From the NCBI GenBank assembly GCA_900320185.1, contig ONRD01000001.1:62001-126000 (forward strand): a stretch of 64,000 bases of DNA, in the 5' to 3' direction. The notes under the pieces were generated by a model, which saw only the letters and a list, made by a program, of their open reading frames with translations, did no database searches and was not told where the DNA came from. Below are positions 61,640 through 64,000 of this stretch, piece after piece. Positions within the stretch are counted from its first letter, which is position 1, and each line of letters starts with the position of its first letter. The position numbers and the translations under genes are program-made. This stretch comes from an uncultured Bacteroidales bacterium (GTDB lineage: Bacteria > Bacteroidota > Bacteroidia > Bacteroidales > UBA932).

Positions 61640-61764
61640 TTCCTTTTATCGATAAGCCGGAGGGACAAGCCCGGACCGCCATGGCGGGGGCGCCGGCAGC
61701 CGGATCGGCGCAATTTCAGTGCCAGTTTCACCCCCGGGGATGTCCAAAATGTCTCCATTATTGT

Positions 61765-61772
61765 TATTTTTG
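61765..61772 (+). promoter_or_regulatory. Promoter box TATTTTTG for GH3-esterase gene
   Basis: TATTTTTG, 46 bp before ATG 61819, fits TAnnTTTG. Confidence 0.45.
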
Positions 61773-61818
61773 CATGCCATAAGGCTATTTGTTCAGCTAT
61801 CCTAAACTCCTTAATAAA

Positions 61819-63783
61819 ATGTCAAGCATGATAGACCACCTTGCCAGGACTGCCCTCACAGCAGGAGCAGCCGTCATTCTGTCCGCCCTGAACGGCTGCA
61901 ACCCCGGACCCGCCCCGTACGAACCTGAGGCATACGACGTCGTAGAAGACCATCTCAGCCACATGACCATCGAGAAGAAAGTCGCACAGCTGGTCGTCAC
62001 GGACCTCTACCAGATGAACGATAAGCACGAGAAGGAGAGGGTCGACAGGATGGTCCGCGACCTTGGGACAGGCAGCATCGTCATCCTCGGACACCACGAC
62101 GACAAGCAGTGGACGATGGACAGGATAAGGGAGCTCCAGGAAATGAGCGAAACTCCGCTGCTCGTCACCATGGATGCCGAGCTGGGGGCCTGGATGCGGT
62201 TCCGGGAAGGCGGGTACGCCCCATTCCCCAGGCCCGAGGAGCTGGGGCGGGCTTCGCTTGACAGCATCGAACGGGTCGGAGCTGCCATAGGAAGGGAACT
62301 CAGGAGCCTGGGAGTACACGTCAACTTCGCCCCTGTCGCCGACCTGGCCACGAACAAGACGCTGGCCGTGGGCTGGAGGTCTTTCGGAGCCGACCCCGAT
62401 TCAGTGGCGGCTGACTGCATTGCCTTGATGAAGGGGATGCAGTCCGAGGGGATATTCACATGCGCCAAGCACTTCCCGGGACACGGCGCCTGCGACACGG
62501 ACACCCATCACTCATATTCCAGGACGAACCTCTCGAGGGAAGCGTTCGACAGCACCCATCTCGTCCCGTTCAGGAAACTGGTGGAAGCCGGCGTGGACAT
62601 GGTGATGGCTGGACACGTCTCTGCCACCTCGCTCGACCCTTCAGGCCAGTCCGCCTCAGTCTCCCCCGCCATGATAGACGGAATCCTGAGGGAAGAATAT
62701 GGATTCAAGGGAATAGTCGTGACCGACGCCCTCAACATGAACATAAACAGGAAGGGTCTGGGCAACGATCCCGCCATCCTCGCCTACAAGGCAGGTGCTG
62801 ACATGATCATGATGCCGTCGGACCCCGAGGCTTTCATAAAATCGGTTTCAGAAGCCGTCCGCAACGGTTCCCTGCCGGAGGAAGAACTCGATGCCAAGGT
62901 CCGCAGGGTCCTTGAACTCAAGCACAAGGCAGGCCTCCTGCGCCCCTGGATGGACCACGGCAGCTTCAGTTTCGAAGGCAGGGACAGGGAATTCTATACC
63001 TTCGTCCCGACAAAGCCGGCACCTGGGAAACCCATGATAGTGCTTCTTCACGGTTACGGAGGCAACGGCAAGGGTTACAGGCCGGAATTCGTCGAGGCTG
63101 CCCGCCGCCACGGATTCGCGATCTGCGTCCCTACCGCCTTGAAAGACACTACAGGACACCGCGGCTGGAATGTCCGCTACCCCAGCCAGGAGGGCATGAC
63201 CGTGGATGACATAGCCTTCGTGAGCGCCCTTGTAGACACGGTGGCGGCCCGCTACGGGCTCAATCCGCAGAACGCTTTCCTCAGCGGCATGTCCAACGGC
63301 GGGGAGATGTGCTACCTCTTCGCATATTCACGTCCTGAAAGGTTCAGGGCGATCTCCTCGGTCGCCGGACTCACCCTGTCCTGGATGCCGCAGGAGATCA
63401 CGCCGTCCGGGAAGGTACCGTTCATGGAAATACATGGCGACGACGATGACATCTCGATGTGGGAAGGCGACCCGGAGAACACCGGAGGCTGGGGTGCCTA
63501 CCTCGGAGTGGAGGATGCCGTGTCCAGGATAGCCGCCATGGATGGCTGCACCGTCGCCGACGATCCCGTGGAACTCCCCCTGCTGGATCCGCAGGCCCCT
63601 TCCCGGCAGGTAACCCTCTACCGGTACAGCAGCCCGGCTGAAGGAGGACTGTTCAAGAAGAAGGCCCCGGAGTACGAAGTCCTGCTTTACAAGGTTGCCG
63701 GGGGACACCACTCATGGCATCTCGACGATTTCGACACCTGCGAGGAAAGCATCAGGTTTTTCGAGAAGTACCTGCAGGACTGA
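61819..63783 (+). CDS. GH3 glycosidase fused to a PHB-depolymerase-like esterase, lipoprotein
   Basis: 654 residues from ATG 61819. Lipobox LSALNGC (Cys27). Residues 40-385 are a GH3 domain of the NagZ type: FAPVADLATN, CAKHFPGHGACDTDTHHS (KHFPGHG with the catalytic His) and IVVTDALNM (nucleophile Asp). Residues 400-650 are an alpha/beta hydrolase: IVLLHGYGGNGKGYRPEF, FLSGMSNGGEMCYLFAYSRP (nucleophile Ser), EIHGDDDDISMW (Asp) and VAGGHHSWHL (His). Both halves keep their catalytic residues, so one protein should remove a beta-linked sugar and an ester. Substrate unknown. Confidence 0.85.
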   Translation: MSSMIDHLARTALTAGAAVILSALNGCNPGPAPYEPEAYDVVEDHLSHMTIEKKVAQLVVTDLYQMNDKHEKERVDRMVRDLGTGSIVILGHHDDKQWTMDRIRELQEMSETPLLVTMDAELGAWMRFREGGYAPFPRPEELGRASLDSIERVGAAIGRELRSLGVHVNFAPVADLATNKTLAVGWRSFGADPDSVAADCIALMKGMQSEGIFTCAKHFPGHGACDTDTHHSYSRTNLSREAFDSTHLVPFRKLVEAGVDMVMAGHVSATSLDPSGQSASVSPAMIDGILREEYGFKGIVVTDALNMNINRKGLGNDPAILAYKAGADMIMMPSDPEAFIKSVSEAVRNGSLPEEELDAKVRRVLELKHKAGLLRPWMDHGSFSFEGRDREFYTFVPTKPAPGKPMIVLLHGYGGNGKGYRPEFVEAARRHGFAICVPTALKDTTGHRGWNVRYPSQEGMTVDDIAFVSALVDTVAARYGLNPQNAFLSGMSNGGEMCYLFAYSRPERFRAISSVAGLTLSWMPQEITPSGKVPFMEIHGDDDDISMWEGDPENTGGWGAYLGVEDAVSRIAAMDGCTVADDPVELPLLDPQAPSRQVTLYRYSSPAEGGLFKKKAPEYEVLLYKVAGGHHSWHLDDFDTCEESIRFFEKYLQD

Positions 63784-63794
63784 ATCCGGTTCCG

Positions 63795-64000
63795 CTAAAG
63801 GCCCAGACGTCCCTCGATCCAGTTTTCGATCACCGCCCTGTCTTCGGGGGCGGCATGGTCCAGGGAGTTGAAGCACACGAACTTGTAGGGATGGCCCATG
63901 AGTAGGGCCATCTTCCGCTGCAGATAGCCTTTCTTTTCCTTGGGCATGAAATAGAACAGCCGGCCGCGCGGACTCCGGAGCACGCACCTGCCCTCCTTGC
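63795..64000 (-). CDS. Unrecognised protein, 5' end cut by window
   Basis: Open frame from the window edge to a stop at 63795, giving the last 67 residues: CVLRSPRGRLFYFMPKEKKG, YLQRKMALLMGHPYKFVCFN, SLDHAAPEDRAVIENWIEGR and LGL. Codon use matches the host block, and it converges on the GH3-esterase gene with 11 bp between stops. Family not recognised. Confidence 0.55.
   Translation of the reverse strand, partial: KEGRCVLRSPRGRLFYFMPKEKKGYLQRKMALLMGHPYKFVCFNSLDHAAPEDRAVIENWIEGRLGL

Overview
The window is a chromosomal segment from a member of the Bacteroidales (phylum Bacteroidota). The evidence is the recurrent Bacteroidota sigma promoter box TAnnTTTG in many intergenic gaps, the near absence of Shine-Dalgarno sequences, and family markers such as DUF2723, the DUF4271-hemD pair, DUF4293 and a pyruvate-carboxylase-B-like protein of Bacteroidales type. 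The host DNA is GC-rich. I cannot name the genus. No rRNA, tRNA or CRISPR array was found.

Left host block (1-13.6 kb): a truncated DUF2723 membrane protein; a SUI1 factor; DUF4271-hemD-rnpA-yidD; DUF4293; a nucleoside phosphorylase; a membrane LytTR regulator; a fatty-acid synthesis run (fabH-, fabF- and fabZ-like); an RluA pseudouridine synthase; a lipoprotein; and a sialidase plus endonuclease/exonuclease/phosphatase lipoprotein pair.

Island (about 13,632-30,664): an AT-rich element of about 17.0 kb interrupts a gene for a membrane-anchored AraC-type regulator. Its 5' part lies at 30,662-31,525 and its 3' part at 13,410-13,634, both on the minus strand, and joining them restores a continuous reading frame. 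A large serine recombinase sits just inside the left end, followed by a catalytic-domain-only tyrosine recombinase. The cargo is a complete LlaJI-type restriction-modification operon (two C5 methyltransferases, an McrB-like AAA+ subunit, a LlaJI-type nuclease subunit, a Vsr endonuclease and a small unknown protein), a putative PD-(D/E)xK nuclease, NUMOD1/HTH-like proteins, and a phage/plasmid-like operon with SSB, a DUF4314-like protein and a tiny zinc-ribbon protein.

The most unusual structure is inside the island: twelve copies of a 12-bp arm (TAGTTTACTGGA or its complement). Ten of them form five inverted pairs, 62-67 bp apart, around AT-rich centres, all with the same polarity, and they separate genes or gene groups downstream of the tyrosine recombinase. 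They resemble cassette boundary sites, but one pair also brackets a promoter, so looped operators are an alternative.

Right host block (31.5-64 kb): two tandem YitT transporters with leuS; a degenerate M28 peptidase fused to a TonB C-terminal domain in an operon with a SPOR lipoprotein and a carboxyltransferase; a glpT-HAD-esterase-lplA operon; a 2-oxoacid dehydrogenase operon (E2-E3-fused E1-SorE-like dehydrogenase) divergent from a split transketolase; radC, upp and rpoN; a SPOR protein and a lipoprotein; miaB-glpK-glpF; an AraC regulator; a GH3-esterase fusion lipoprotein; and a gene cut by the window end. Lipoate ligase supplies the cofactor of the E2 lipoyl domain, and glpF, glpK and glpT together handle glycerol and glycerol phosphate.
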